In this document: piece by piece, positions 25,510-35,138 of the stretch
How positions within the stretch are numbered: the stretch's first letter is position 1
Layout: every line of letters starts with the position of its first letter
Assembly: GCF_029894335.1 (NCBI RefSeq)
Contig: NZ_JARXZC010000034.1
Span: 1-64,000 of the forward strand
Reading direction: 5' to 3'
Source of the DNA: Kitasatospora sp. MAP5-34
Lineage (GTDB): Bacteria > Actinomycetota > Actinomycetes > Streptomycetales > Streptomycetaceae
Length of the DNA: 64,000 bases
Made by a program: the position numbers and the translations under genes
The notes under the pieces: model-generated
What the model saw: only the letters and a program-made list of their open reading frames with translations
Told to the model about the DNA's origin: nothing
Databases searched by the model: none

Positions 25510-25593
25510 TCAGGTCACCGGACAGATGGCGCTGGCCACGCGAAGCAGGTCGACGTGGAGTCGACCGACCAGGGTGGTTCCGGCGCTAGGCAT
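25510..25593 (-). CDS. 27-residue cysteine-type leader peptide of the sulfate cluster
   Basis: ATG 25593 to TGA 25510 encodes a short peptide beginning MPSAGTTLVGRL and ending with DLLRVASAICPVT. The RLHVDLLRVASAIC core is the hallmark of the putative leader peptides found before sulfur-metabolism genes in Streptomyces. The single Cys codon close to the stop suits ribosome stalling when cysteinyl-tRNA is scarce. No Shine-Dalgarno sequence is seen; GAATCT lies 6-7 bases upstream and could be the -10 of a leaderless transcript. Confidence 0.8.
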   Translation of the reverse strand: MPSAGTTLVGRLHVDLLRVASAICPVT

Positions 25594-25886
25594 GGCAAGA
25601 GATTCGCATGGCGAACGACCCACGGTCCACTAACGTCCGTATGCTGGACATTCTTGTTTCGTATGTCGAGATGGAGGTCACGTTCCCCAGTATGGAGGCC
25701 TGCTGGGTGTCGGTGGGTGAGGCGCACCGATCGGCTCCGGGCCGGGCCGACGTGCGGCCGACGCGCGAGCCTGGACGGGCCTCGCGGGGATCTCGGCCGA
25801 TCAGAATATGGCAGTTCGCTGTGTTGTGGCGCGGTAGGTGGTAGATAACGTGAGAGCTGGGTGCCTCCTGGGGGGGAGCGCGGCTC
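25594..25886. other. Divergent promoter region, no gene seen
   Basis: This 293-bp stretch separates the minus-strand leader peptide from the plus-strand giant helicase gene. It is less GC-rich than its surroundings around 25640-25690 and 25800-25850, as expected for promoters. Short inverted elements such as GACAT-N11-ATGTC (near 25650) occur, but none is strong enough to assign. Confidence 0.4.
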
Positions 25887-28800
25887 GTGATCATCCGTCC
25901 CGGACCGTTGAGAGGCATCCTCCACATGCGCGACCAGGCACCGAGCACCGCCACCGATCCAGGATCCGACCGGCTGCGGGCGGTGCTCGACGGCTGGCGG
26001 GACTCGCTGCTCGACCTGGGCGGGCGTAACCGCCTGCTGAACTTCAGACACACCAGAACGGCCACCCTGGAGCTCAGCGCCCCCGCCGCGCCCGCGCTGC
26101 TCGCGGGCCTCCCCCGGGGCTGGGACTTCGCCCCGGTGGTCGAGGCCAACGGCGTCGTCGACCGGGTCACCCATCGCGTCGCGGACCGGGTCACCGACCG
26201 CGTTGCGGATCGCGTCCCGGGCCTGGTCACCCAGAAGACCACCCAGTCCGGCCTGGACGCGGCGCTCACCCAGCTACGGCGCAAATCCGGCCAGATGTTC
26301 AACGACTACGGCCTCTGGGTGCTCTGGCTCGGTGTCGGGATGCTGGACTGGCGCGAGCAGGGGGCGACCGAAGCCAGCGCGGCCCCCCTTGTCCTGGTGC
26401 CCGTCGAGCTGTGCAGGGACCGCGCCGGCCGGACCAGGCTGCACGAGGCCGAGGGGCAGGACCCGATCCACAACCCCGCCCTCGCGGTGAAGCTCGGGCG
26501 CCTCGGCGTCGACTGGAGCGCGGTCGGCGAGGTCGACTGCACGGACGTGACCGCCGTCCTCGCCGCCGCCCGGGCGGCCGTCCGGCGGCAGGACGGCTGG
26601 GAGGTGGGCGAGCGCGTGGTGCTGGGCCTGTTCGCCTCGCACCGGGAGGCGATGTACCGCGACCTCCAGCAGAACGAGCAGCTGATCCTCGCCCACCCCC
26701 TGGTACGCGCCGTCGGCCTGGGACCGGACTCGGGCCTGCCGGACGACCTGATCGGGTTCGAACCGCCCGCCCTCGACCGGATCGACGAGATCCAGCTGCC
26801 CGAGCAGACCCCGCTCGTCCTGGACGCGGACGCCTCCCAGCGGCAGTGCATCGCGGCGGCGATGGCCGGCCGCTCGTTCGTCATGAACGGCCCACCGGGC
26901 ACCGGCAAGAGCCAGACCATCACCAACATGATCGCGGCCCTGATGCACGCGGGCCGCAGCGTGCTCTTCGTCAGTGAGAAGGCCGCCGCCCTCGACGTCG
27001 TCCGCAACCGCCTCGCTGAAGTCGGCCTCGGTGACTTCGTGCTGGCCCTGCACAGCAGCGACACCGGCAAGCGGGCCGTCGCGCAGGAACTGAACCGGGT
27101 GCTCACCACCGAGCTGCCCGCCGCCGGCGCCGCGCCGCACGAGCTGGAGCAGGCCCGGCGGCTGCGCGAGCAGCTCTCGGCGTACGCGGCGGCGATGAAC
27201 GAGCTGCGCCCGCGCCTCGGCCGCAGCCTGCACGACGTCCTTGGCCGGATCGCGCTCCTCGAACGGGAGCTGGAGCGGGCGGGCGTCCCGCGCCTCGCGC
27301 TCCGGCCGGGCAGTGGCGAGGCCGCCACGGCGCTCAGCGCCGAGAGCCTGCAGGAGCTGCTCACGGCGGCCGACTCGGTGTCGCGCAGCTGGCGGCCGGT
27401 CCTGCTGGGGGAGGAGTTCGTCTGGCACGGGCTGCGGAGCCGCGCCGAGCTGAACGCCTCGCCGACGACCGTACTGGCCGAGGCGGAGGATGCGCTGGCC
27501 GAGCTGGGCGTCGCGGCGGAGCGCCACCCGCTGGGGGCGGCCGTCCCCGCCCCGCGTGGCGCACAGGAGTTGGACCGGGCGGCCACGGCGCTGCGCGCCC
27601 GGCTGCCCGAGCGCCGGCCGGCCCCGGGCCGGGCGCCGGCCCTGCCGGGGGACCAGGGCGCGGTGCTCACGGAGCTGGCGGGCCGGTTGGGGCTCGCTGA
27701 GCCGCCCGGCGTGGACGAGGCGCTGGCGCTCTGCGAGCTGACCGACCTCGCGCAGGCACCGCATCGCCCGCTGCCCGGCTGGTTCGAGCCCGCGACCATG
27801 ACCAGAGTGGTGGCGGCCGTGGCGGAGCTGCGGGAGGCCGTCGCGGTCCGGGACGCCGCCCGGGCGGCGGCAGCGGACCTGTTCGGGCCGCAGGTGGTGG
27901 CCTTCGCCGAACTCCCCGAGCTGGCCCGGCGGCTGGCCGAGAACCACGGGCTGCTGGCCCCGCTGCACAAGCAGTACCGAGCGGACAAGGCGGCGGCGGC
28001 CGGCCTCACCCACGGCGGGCGCTGGAGCAAGCAGCTGCTCACCCGCCTGCCGCAGGCCGTCGCCTGGCAGGAGGCCGAGACTCGGGTCGGCGGGCTCGCC
28101 GCAGGCCACCGCGAGCTGCTGGGCCGGTACACCCCGGAGGCCCGCGACGCCTTCGAGCCGCTCGACCGGGCCGTGGCGACGGCGGGCCGGATCGCCGAGC
28201 TGACCGGGGGCACGGCCCAGCCCGCGCTGCTGGCGACCCGGCTCGGGGACGGCGCGCCACCGGACGGGCTCGCCGAAGCGCAGGTCCAGGCGGTGCGGGC
28301 CGCGCTCGCCGACTGGTGCGAGGTGGCGCTGACGCGGGGCGATCGGTGGCGCGGCGCGGTCGACGCGCTGCTCGCGCTCTTCGAGGACGCCCGGCGGACG
28401 CGGCTCCAGCCCGCCCTGCTCGCCGGTCTCGGCCAGGCGGGGGAGACGCTGGCCGTGCTGCGGTCGGACACGGCCGGAGTGGAGGAGTGGCAGGCGTACC
28501 GCAGCGGGCTGGCGGTGCTGGCCCGGCACGCCCTGGACGACCTGCCGGCCCGCAGCGCCGAGCGCGGCGTCGCGCCGGAGTGGTTCACCGGTGCCGTCGA
28601 GCGGGCGGTGCTGGGCCGCTGGGCGGACCGGCTGCTCGACACCGACCAGCGGCTGGCCGTCAGCCGGGCGGCAGACCTCGACGCGCGGGTGGCGGCGTTC
28701 AAGGAGGCCGACCAGCTCCTGGTCAAGGCCGCCGGAGGCGCGGTGGCCGCCGCGTGCAACGCCCGTCGGCCGCGGAACGTCGCTGCGGGCGCGGCGGCCC

Positions 28801-30872
28801 GGATCACCCGCGAGGCGGAGAAGAAGAGCCGTCACCTCCCCGTGCGCGAGCTGCTCGGCAGCACGCGCGAGGTGGTCGGGGCGGTGAAGCCGTGCTTCAT
28901 GATGAGCCCGTTGACGGTCAGTCAGTTCCTCCCGACCGACTACCGGTTCGATGTGGTGATCTTCGACGAGGCGTCGCAGGTCAAGCCGAGCGACGCCGTC
29001 AACTGCATCTACCGGGGAGCGTCCCTGGTCGTCGCGGGCGACGAGAAGCAGCTGCCGCCCACCTCGTTCTTCGGCTCCTCGGCGGACGACGACTCCGACG
29101 AGTACGACGAGGAACTCCCCGACTCGTTCGAGTCGCTGCTGGACGCCTGCAAGGCGGGTGCGATGCGTGCCCTGCCGCTGCGCTGGCACTACCGCAGCCG
29201 CCACGAGGACCTGATCACCTTCAGCAACCGGTCCTTCTACCGGAACTCGATGATCACCTTCCCAGGCGCACAGGAGCGCGGCGCGGACGTGGGCGTCGCC
29301 TTCGTCCACGCGCACGGCGTCTACGACCGGGGCGGCCGCCGGGACAACTGGATCGAGGCCGAGGCGGTGGCGCAGCGAGTACTGCACCACTTCGCCACCC
29401 GCCCGGGCCGCAGCCTCGGCGTGGTCGCGCTCTCCCAGGCCCAGGCAAGCGCGATCGAACTCGCCGTCCAGCAGGCCCGGTTGGCCCGTCCGGAGCTGGA
29501 TCACTGCTTCACCGAGAGCCGCCTCGACGGGTTCTTCGTCAAGAACCTGGAGTCCGTCCAGGGTGACGAGCGCGATGTGATGATCATGTCGATCGGCTAC
29601 GGCCCGGACGAGCGGGGACAGCTCGGCCTCAACTTCGGCCCGATCAACAAGGAGGGCGGCTGGCGCCGGCTCAACGTCGCCGTCACCCGCGCCAGGTACC
29701 GGATGGAGGTCGTCTCCTCCTTCCAGGGCGTCCAACTCAAGGAGAGCGGAAACCCTAGCGTCCAGCACCTGAAGCGCTACCTGGAGTACGCGGAGCAGGG
29801 GCCCGCCGTGCTCGCCCGCGACCTGCTCCAGGCCGACGCCGAGCCGGACAGCCCGTTCGAGGAGTCGGTGCTGGATGTGCTGCGCGACTGGGGCTACCAG
29901 GTCCAGCCACAGGTCGGCGTGGCCGGCTTCCGGATCGACCTCGGGGTGCGCCATCCGGCCGCCGAGGGCTCGTACGCCCTCGGCATCGAGTGCGACGGGG
30001 CGATGTACCACTCCTCCCGGGCGGCCCGGGACCGGGACCGGCTGCGCGAGCAGGTGCTGATCGGCCTCGGCTGGCGGCTGCACCGGATCTGGGGCACCGA
30101 CTGGTACCGCAACCGCGCCGAGTCCGAGACCCGGCTCCGGGCGGCGGTGGAGCGCGCGGTCGCCGTCTCCCCGCTCGCCGAGCCGGCCCGGACTGCGCCG
30201 GTTGACCCGCCTGCCGGGACTATCCCGCCGGCCGGGTCGGCCGTCGAGGCGGAACCAGCAGTAGAACCCGTTGCAGAATCTGCGCCAGAACCCGTCCGGG
30301 TACCGGTCGGCCGCGACTACGTCCGGACCTGGAGCAGCGTCTACCGCCCGGCCGACGTCCAGGTCACCGGCTCGGTCGAGCTGCACACCCTCGAGGCCCG
30401 GCGGCCGTTGCGGCGCGCGCTGGTGCAGATCATCGAGACCGAGGGGCCGATCCACCCGGACCTGCTCGTCCAGCGGGTCCGCGAAGCCTGGCAGGTCGGT
30501 CGGGCGGGCAGCCGGATCCGGGAGAACATCGAGCAGGTGCTGCGCGAGCTGGTGAGCAGTGGGGCCGCGAAGCGGACGGGCGAGTTCCTGAGCAGCGCCG
30601 AGGGCCGTGAGCTGACGGCCCGTGAGCCCGTCGAGCGCTGCGCCCGGAAGGTGAGCCAGGTGCCCGGGGCCGAGCGGCGGCTGGCGGCGGTCGAGCTGGC
30701 GCGCGAGTCCCCGGGGATGAGCGAGGACGAGCTGATGCAGCAGGTGCGCGAGTTCTTCGGCTGGAAGCGGATGGGCGCCGAGATCCGGGAGGCGCTGGCC
30801 GGGGACATCGCCGAACTCTGCGCGACGGGGCAGCTCTCGGACTCCCACGCGGGGCTGGTGGCCGTGCGCTGA
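25887..30872 (+). CDS. Giant DUF4011-type SF1 helicase with Vsr/DUF559-like nuclease and DUF3320-like tail
   Basis: The 1661-residue protein begins with a DUF4011-type domain (WRDSLLDLGGRNRLLNF, about residues 35-60). The split SF1 helicase follows: NGPPGTGKS (Lys 341), VIFDEASQ (Asp 1027), GDEKQLPPTSF and NVAVTRAR. A nuclease domain follows at about 1330-1420 with Asp 1351 and GIECDG (Glu 1368, Asp 1370), then MYHSS and HRIWGTDWYR. The last 300 residues resemble DUF3320. GTG 25887 has GGGGGGAG eight bases upstream; ATG 25926 is the alternative. It probably processes nucleic acid in genome defence or repair. It seems monocistronic. Confidence 0.85.
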   Translation: MIIRPGPLRGILHMRDQAPSTATDPGSDRLRAVLDGWRDSLLDLGGRNRLLNFRHTRTATLELSAPAAPALLAGLPRGWDFAPVVEANGVVDRVTHRVADRVTDRVADRVPGLVTQKTTQSGLDAALTQLRRKSGQMFNDYGLWVLWLGVGMLDWREQGATEASAAPLVLVPVELCRDRAGRTRLHEAEGQDPIHNPALAVKLGRLGVDWSAVGEVDCTDVTAVLAAARAAVRRQDGWEVGERVVLGLFASHREAMYRDLQQNEQLILAHPLVRAVGLGPDSGLPDDLIGFEPPALDRIDEIQLPEQTPLVLDADASQRQCIAAAMAGRSFVMNGPPGTGKSQTITNMIAALMHAGRSVLFVSEKAAALDVVRNRLAEVGLGDFVLALHSSDTGKRAVAQELNRVLTTELPAAGAAPHELEQARRLREQLSAYAAAMNELRPRLGRSLHDVLGRIALLERELERAGVPRLALRPGSGEAATALSAESLQELLTAADSVSRSWRPVLLGEEFVWHGLRSRAELNASPTTVLAEAEDALAELGVAAERHPLGAAVPAPRGAQELDRAATALRARLPERRPAPGRAPALPGDQGAVLTELAGRLGLAEPPGVDEALALCELTDLAQAPHRPLPGWFEPATMTRVVAAVAELREAVAVRDAARAAAADLFGPQVVAFAELPELARRLAENHGLLAPLHKQYRADKAAAAGLTHGGRWSKQLLTRLPQAVAWQEAETRVGGLAAGHRELLGRYTPEARDAFEPLDRAVATAGRIAELTGGTAQPALLATRLGDGAPPDGLAEAQVQAVRAALADWCEVALTRGDRWRGAVDALLALFEDARRTRLQPALLAGLGQAGETLAVLRSDTAGVEEWQAYRSGLAVLARHALDDLPARSAERGVAPEWFTGAVERAVLGRWADRLLDTDQRLAVSRAADLDARVAAFKEADQLLVKAAGGAVAAACNARRPRNVAAGAAARITREAEKKSRHLPVRELLGSTREVVGAVKPCFMMSPLTVSQFLPTDYRFDVVIFDEASQVKPSDAVNCIYRGASLVVAGDEKQLPPTSFFGSSADDDSDEYDEELPDSFESLLDACKAGAMRALPLRWHYRSRHEDLITFSNRSFYRNSMITFPGAQERGADVGVAFVHAHGVYDRGGRRDNWIEAEAVAQRVLHHFATRPGRSLGVVALSQAQASAIELAVQQARLARPELDHCFTESRLDGFFVKNLESVQGDERDVMIMSIGYGPDERGQLGLNFGPINKEGGWRRLNVAVTRARYRMEVVSSFQGVQLKESGNPSVQHLKRYLEYAEQGPAVLARDLLQADAEPDSPFEESVLDVLRDWGYQVQPQVGVAGFRIDLGVRHPAAEGSYALGIECDGAMYHSSRAARDRDRLREQVLIGLGWRLHRIWGTDWYRNRAESETRLRAAVERAVAVSPLAEPARTAPVDPPAGTIPPAGSAVEAEPAVEPVAESAPEPVRVPVGRDYVRTWSSVYRPADVQVTGSVELHTLEARRPLRRALVQIIETEGPIHPDLLVQRVREAWQVGRAGSRIRENIEQVLRELVSSGAAKRTGEFLSSAEGRELTAREPVERCARKVSQVPGAERRLAAVELARESPGMSEDELMQQVREFFGWKRMGAEIREALAGDIAELCATGQLSDSHAGLVAVR

Positions 30873-30918
30873 CCCGCCGGGCGGCGGGCCGTCTGCCCCG
30901 GACCGCTACCGTAGGGGC

Positions 30919-32187
30919 GTGCAACCAGCAGGGGAAACGACCAGGACGGCGGCCGAGCGGCCGTCGCGGCGACGAGGCAAGGGCTCACGACGCGCGGCCA
31001 GACGCATCACCTGGCGCAGCACGATCTGGGCGCTGCTGAAGGACACCACCAACACCTGCGTCGAGTACCGGGTCACCGGGCTCGCGGCGGAAGCGGCGTT
31101 CTTCACCCTGCTGTCCATTCCGCCGCTGCTGCTCTGCCTGGCGGGCACCCTCGGCTACCTCGACGACATCCTCGGCGCGGGCACCATCGACAAGCTCAAG
31201 GAGGACATCGTCTCGGCCGCCGGGACGGTCCTCTCGCCGAGCTCGGTCAGACAGACCGTCCAACCGCTGCTGACGGGCGTCTTCGACAACGGCAGACCGG
31301 ACCTGATCTCGATCGGGTTCCTGCTCTCCCTCTGGTCGGGGTCGCGGGCGCTGTACATCTTTATCGACACCATCACCGTGATGTACGGGCTGGACGGCAA
31401 GCGCGGCCTGGTCAAGACCCGGCTGATGTCGCTGGGCCTCTACCTCGGGGCGCTGGTGATCGGCTCGCTGGTGCTGCCGCTGCTGGTCGCGGGCCCCGGG
31501 CTGGTGGTGGCCGCGCTGCCGTACTCGGCGGGCGTGGTCAGCGCGCTCTACTGGCCGGCCGCGATCCTGCTGCTGGTGGTCTTCCTCACCACGCTCTACC
31601 ACCTCGCCGTCCCGGTCAGCACACCGTGGCGCGAGGACATCCCGGGTGCGCTGGTCGCACTCGGGATGCTGGTGATCTGCAGTGTGCTGCTCCGGCTCTA
31701 CCTGGTCAGTTCGGTCGAGGGTCACTCGGTGTACGGGTCGCTGGCCGCGCCCGTCGCGGTGCTGCTCTGGATCGGCGTGGTGGCGCTCGCGGTGCTGATC
31801 GGCGCCGCGATGAACGCCGCGATAGACCGACGCTGGCCGACCGTCGAGACGGCCGACGCCCGCGCCGAGAACGAGCGCGCCAACGAGGAGGCGGCAGTGG
31901 CGGTGGTCCGCGAGGTCACCGCCCGGCGCGCCGTCGAACGGGCCCGGCGGGCGCGTGAACTCGGGTTGGCCGAGGGCATCGAGGACGAGTTCGACGAGGA
32001 CGACGACGAAGGCAACCCGCCCTCCGAGTACCCCGAGCGCTGGGCCGACTTCCTCCCGCCGACCAACGTCCGCAGCCGCCTGCGCCCGTCCGGCATCCAC
32101 CGCCGCCGGACCCCGCCCCCACCGGACAGCGACCGCCCCGCCCCCACCCCGGGCAACCCGCACCGGGGCCCGTGGGACGGCATTTAG
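30919..32187 (+). CDS. YihY/BrkB family inner-membrane protein
   Basis: The 422-residue protein has an N-terminal basic segment, about six transmembrane helices (residues 60-300) and the family's ALYIFIDTITVMYG and YGSLAAPVAVLLWIGVVALAVLIGAAMNAAI regions. The cytoplasmic tail of 120 residues carries a helical Arg/Glu-rich stretch and an acidic run (EDEFDEDDDE). GTG 30919 is the probable start. Function is unknown; the old RNase BN assignment is discredited. Its stop overlaps the stop of the convergent glycosyltransferase gene by four bases. Confidence 0.85.
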   Translation: MQPAGETTRTAAERPSRRRGKGSRRAARRITWRSTIWALLKDTTNTCVEYRVTGLAAEAAFFTLLSIPPLLLCLAGTLGYLDDILGAGTIDKLKEDIVSAAGTVLSPSSVRQTVQPLLTGVFDNGRPDLISIGFLLSLWSGSRALYIFIDTITVMYGLDGKRGLVKTRLMSLGLYLGALVIGSLVLPLLVAGPGLVVAALPYSAGVVSALYWPAAILLLVVFLTTLYHLAVPVSTPWREDIPGALVALGMLVICSVLLRLYLVSSVEGHSVYGSLAAPVAVLLWIGVVALAVLIGAAMNAAIDRRWPTVETADARAENERANEEAAVAVVREVTARRAVERARRARELGLAEGIEDEFDEDDDEGNPPSEYPERWADFLPPTNVRSRLRPSGIHRRRTPPPPDSDRPAPTPGNPHRGPWDGI

Positions 32188-33476
32188 ACCGACTGCGAGA
32201 CCCCGATCCTGATCGGCGCGTCCACCGGCCGGGTCACCGGGCCCCTGCGGGTGGACCGGCCGAGCCGGCGGGCGGACAGCAGTGCCGCCCCCAGCAACAG
32301 CAGGTCGCGGGCGGCCAGCAGCCCGGCGGCGGTCGGCGATCCGTCGACGAGCGCGCGGCCCATGAACGGGAACACCGCCATCGTCAGCGGACAGGCCGCC
32401 AGCACCAGGTACGCCACCGGCCGCTGCGAGGTCCCGGGGTGCACCAGGCACACGGCCGCCAGCGCCACCAGCCAGACCAGGTACTGCGGACTCAGCACCC
32501 GGCTGGTGACGGTGAACAGCAGCACCGCCGTGAACGCGGCGTCCGGCAGCACCCAGCCGGGCCGCAGGTCCGACCTGAGCCGCCACCGCACCAGCCAGAC
32601 CAGCGCGAGCACGGTGGACGCCTCGCTCAGCCGCGTCACCACCCCGACGTACGGTCCGAGGAACTCCGTCGAGCCGTAGTGCACCGCGAGCCGCCCGGGC
32701 CAGCCGAGGTGACGGACGAGGTGGAACGGCAGGGCTCCCAAGGACTCGAACTGCACGCCGCGATCCCGCTGCGCCGTCAGAAACCCGAAGGCCCCCGGCA
32801 TGGCCAGGGCCGCCGTGCCGGTCAGCAGCACCACCGCCGTCAGCGCGGCGAGGGAGGAACGGCGGGTGCGCGGACCGCGTTCCGTACCGATCAGCAGCAG
32901 TACCGGCCACGCCTTGACCAGTGTGCCGAGCGCCACGAGCACGCCGAACCACCGGTCCCCGCCCGGGCGGCCCCGCCCGGCCGCCAGCAGCGCCGTCACG
33001 GTGAGAGCGGCGGCCGCGATGTCGAAGCGGGTCCACGGGACGGTCCAGAGCAGTGGCAGTCCGAGAGTCCAGAGCCAGCACGCTGCAGGCCCGGCGGTGC
33101 GTCCGCCGTCGGCCGGGGGACGGCGGCTCGCGCGGACCAGGGCGGCCAGCACCACGGCGTCGCAGAGCGCGCACAGCAGCACGAACGCGCGGTCGTACCC
33201 GACGAACGGCACCAGCCCAGGGGCGAGGATCACCCCGGCGGCGCCGGGCGGGTACTGCCAGGTGACGTCGCCGATGGGGAAGCTGCCGGAGGTCAGCACG
33301 TCGAACCAGCCGTGGTAGACGTGCGAGACCGAGTAGTCGAGCGGGTCCTCGGTGGCGAACGGCCCGGCCTTCAGCGCCCCGGTGACCAGCACGGCCCGGC
33401 TGAGCAGCCAGCAGAGCACGGGCCACGCCAGGTCCGGGACACGGGACAGGAACCGTCGGTGCGGGGAGGAGGGCAT
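32184..33476 (-). CDS. GT87-type (DUF2029) membrane glycosyltransferase
   Basis: The 430-residue protein has about ten hydrophobic helices. Segments TWQYPPGAAGV, WTRFDIAAAALTV and LVKAWPVLLLIG are typical of polyprenol-phosphate-mannose-dependent alpha-mannosyltransferases of the GT87/DUF2029 group. It probably adds sugars to lipids or glycans on the outer face of the membrane. ATG 33476 is preferred, with GGAG about 11 bases upstream; a GTG at 33521 would add 15 residues made of a 9-bp repeat. It is divergent from a second glycosyltransferase gene. Confidence 0.78.
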   Translation of the reverse strand: MPSSPHRRFLSRVPDLAWPVLCWLLSRAVLVTGALKAGPFATEDPLDYSVSHVYHGWFDVLTSGSFPIGDVTWQYPPGAAGVILAPGLVPFVGYDRAFVLLCALCDAVVLAALVRASRRPPADGGRTAGPAACWLWTLGLPLLWTVPWTRFDIAAAALTVTALLAAGRGRPGGDRWFGVLVALGTLVKAWPVLLLIGTERGPRTRRSSLAALTAVVLLTGTAALAMPGAFGFLTAQRDRGVQFESLGALPFHLVRHLGWPGRLAVHYGSTEFLGPYVGVVTRLSEASTVLALVWLVRWRLRSDLRPGWVLPDAAFTAVLLFTVTSRVLSPQYLVWLVALAAVCLVHPGTSQRPVAYLVLAACPLTMAVFPFMGRALVDGSPTAAGLLAARDLLLLGAALLSARRLGRSTRRGPVTRPVDAPIRIGVSQSV

Positions 33477-33485
33477 CACATCAGT

Positions 33486-33512
33486 CTCCAGTACCTCTGG
33501 TACCTCCAGTAC
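33486..33512. repeat. Three 9-bp repeats upstream of the GT87 gene
   Basis: CTCCAGTAC, CTCTGGTAC and CTCCAGTAC occur in register at 33486-33494, 33495-33503 and 33504-33512. The units contain partial dyad symmetry around GGTACC. They lie in the 114-bp divergent region and could be binding sites, or an N-terminal extension if the upstream GTG is used. Confidence 0.6.
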
Positions 33513-33562
33513 CTTCCCCACCCCTCCCGCGTCTCCGGCACCGGACTCCGGTGCCTGTGCGC

Positions 33563-33582
33563 CGGACAGCTGTCCGCATACT
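33563..33582 (+). promoter_or_regulatory. Perfect palindrome and -10 box before the GT39-like gene
   Basis: CGGACAGCTGTCCG (33563-33576) is a perfect 14-bp palindrome. It is followed at once by the -10-like CATACT (33577-33582), placing the transcript start at or next to ATG 33591. This predicts a leaderless mRNA and a repressor-like site in the spacer. Confidence 0.45.
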
Positions 33583-33590
33583 GAGTGATC

Positions 33591-35087
33591 ATGATATCTA
33601 CTGACTCGTCACCGCCCGCCGCGATACGCCCGTGGGCGGTCGCGCTCGCCCCGGCCGCGCTGACGCTGGTGCTCGGCCTCTGGGGCATCGAGCGCGGGGG
33701 CAGCATCTGGCGGGACGAGGTGGTGACGTATCAGGTCGCCCACCGAAGCCTCCCCGGGATCTGGCGGATGCTCGGCGGGATAGACGCGGTGCACGGGCTC
33801 TACTACCTCCTCATGCACGGCGTCTTCGCGGTCTGGGACGGTGGTCTGCCCGCCCTGCGGCTGCCGTCGGTGCTCGCGATGGCCGCCGCCACCGCCACGC
33901 TCGCGGAGATCGGCCGCCGCCTCGCCGGAGTGCGGGTGGGGCTGCTCGCGGGGCTGGTCTTCGCGCTGCTGCCCGCTGTGCAGCAGTACGCGCAGGAGGG
34001 GCGCTCGTACGCGCTGGTGTGCGCGGCCGTGGTGGGCGCCACCCTGCTGCTGGTCCGGGCCTGGCGGCGGCCGGGCCCGGCGGCCTGGGCCGGGTACAGC
34101 GTCACCGTGCTGGTCGCCGCCGTGCTGCACGAGTTCGCCGTACTCGCGGTGGCCGCGCACGGGCTGACGCTCTGGTGGGGGCGGGCGCCGCGCGCGGTCC
34201 GCCGTGGGTGGGCGCTCGCGACGGCGGCCGCGCTGCTCGCACTGGCACCGCTGATCCTGATCAGCCGTCAGCAGGCCGACCAGGTCTGCTGGATCAGCAC
34301 GCCGGGCTGGTCCGACCTCTGGGCCCCGGCTCTCACCGCCGTCGTCGGCGCGCTCTGTGCCTGCCTGCCCTCGGTGCCGGGCAGCGCCGAGAGCGTCGTC
34401 CGGCTGCGCGCGGTCGCGTTGCCGCTGCTGGTCCTGCCGCCGGTGGCGCTGATCCTGGTCTCCTACCTCGACCCGCTCTACGTGGACCGCTATGTGCTCT
34501 ACAGCTACGCCGGGCTGGCGCTGCTGCTCGGGCCGGTCCTGGACCGGGCGTGGTCGCGCCTGGGGCCGGCCGCCGGTCGGACGCGGTCGGCACTCTCGAT
34601 CGCCGTACTGCCGGTCGTCCTGCTCGCGCTGCTGCCCGTGGAGCTCGGTCTGCGTTCACCCACGGCCAGGCCCAACGACGTCGCGGCGGCCGCCAGGGCA
34701 GTGCGCGACCTGGCCAGGCCGGGCGACGGAGTCCTGTTCATCCCCTCGGCCCGCCGGGAGGCCGCCCTCTACGACCCCGGTGCCTTCGCCGCGCTGCGGG
34801 ATCTCGCGCTGGCCGAGACGGGGAACGACTCAGCGACGATCAACGGGGTCGAGGCCGAGCCGGGCCTGATCCGCTCGGCGCTGACGGCGGACCGGGTCCA
34901 GCGGGTCGTGGTGGTCACCGACCCGAAGCCGCGCCCGAACCCCTCGGCCCGTGACCGCGTGAAGCTGACCGTGCTCGCCGAACGCTTCCGGCTCTGCCGC
35001 ACCGAGTTGGTCCACGGCCTGGAAGTGGCCCGCTACGCCACCCCCGGAGGGTGCGGTGATCAGGACGAAATCGCAGGTCAAAAATAG
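33591..35087 (+). CDS. GT39-like (PMT/ArnT fold) membrane glycosyltransferase
   Basis: The 498-residue protein has about nine hydrophobic segments and an early extracytoplasmic loop with SIWRDEVVTYQVAH. This Asp-Glu pair corresponds to the catalytic acid motif of PMT/ArnT-type glycosyltransferases. GLYYLLMHGVFAVWD and YAQEGRSYALVCAAVV are family-like. It should transfer a sugar from a lipid-linked donor outside the membrane. ATG 33591 lacks a ribosome site but fits a leaderless start. The acceptor is unknown. Confidence 0.75.
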   Translation: MISTDSSPPAAIRPWAVALAPAALTLVLGLWGIERGGSIWRDEVVTYQVAHRSLPGIWRMLGGIDAVHGLYYLLMHGVFAVWDGGLPALRLPSVLAMAAATATLAEIGRRLAGVRVGLLAGLVFALLPAVQQYAQEGRSYALVCAAVVGATLLLVRAWRRPGPAAWAGYSVTVLVAAVLHEFAVLAVAAHGLTLWWGRAPRAVRRGWALATAAALLALAPLILISRQQADQVCWISTPGWSDLWAPALTAVVGALCACLPSVPGSAESVVRLRAVALPLLVLPPVALILVSYLDPLYVDRYVLYSYAGLALLLGPVLDRAWSRLGPAAGRTRSALSIAVLPVVLLALLPVELGLRSPTARPNDVAAAARAVRDLARPGDGVLFIPSARREAALYDPGAFAALRDLALAETGNDSATINGVEAEPGLIRSALTADRVQRVVVVTDPKPRPNPSARDRVKLTVLAERFRLCRTELVHGLEVARYATPGGCGDQDEIAGQK

Positions 35088-35138
35088 GATGCGGGCATTT
35101 CCTCGGACCCCGTAGGCTCTGACCTGACATCAGATCGG

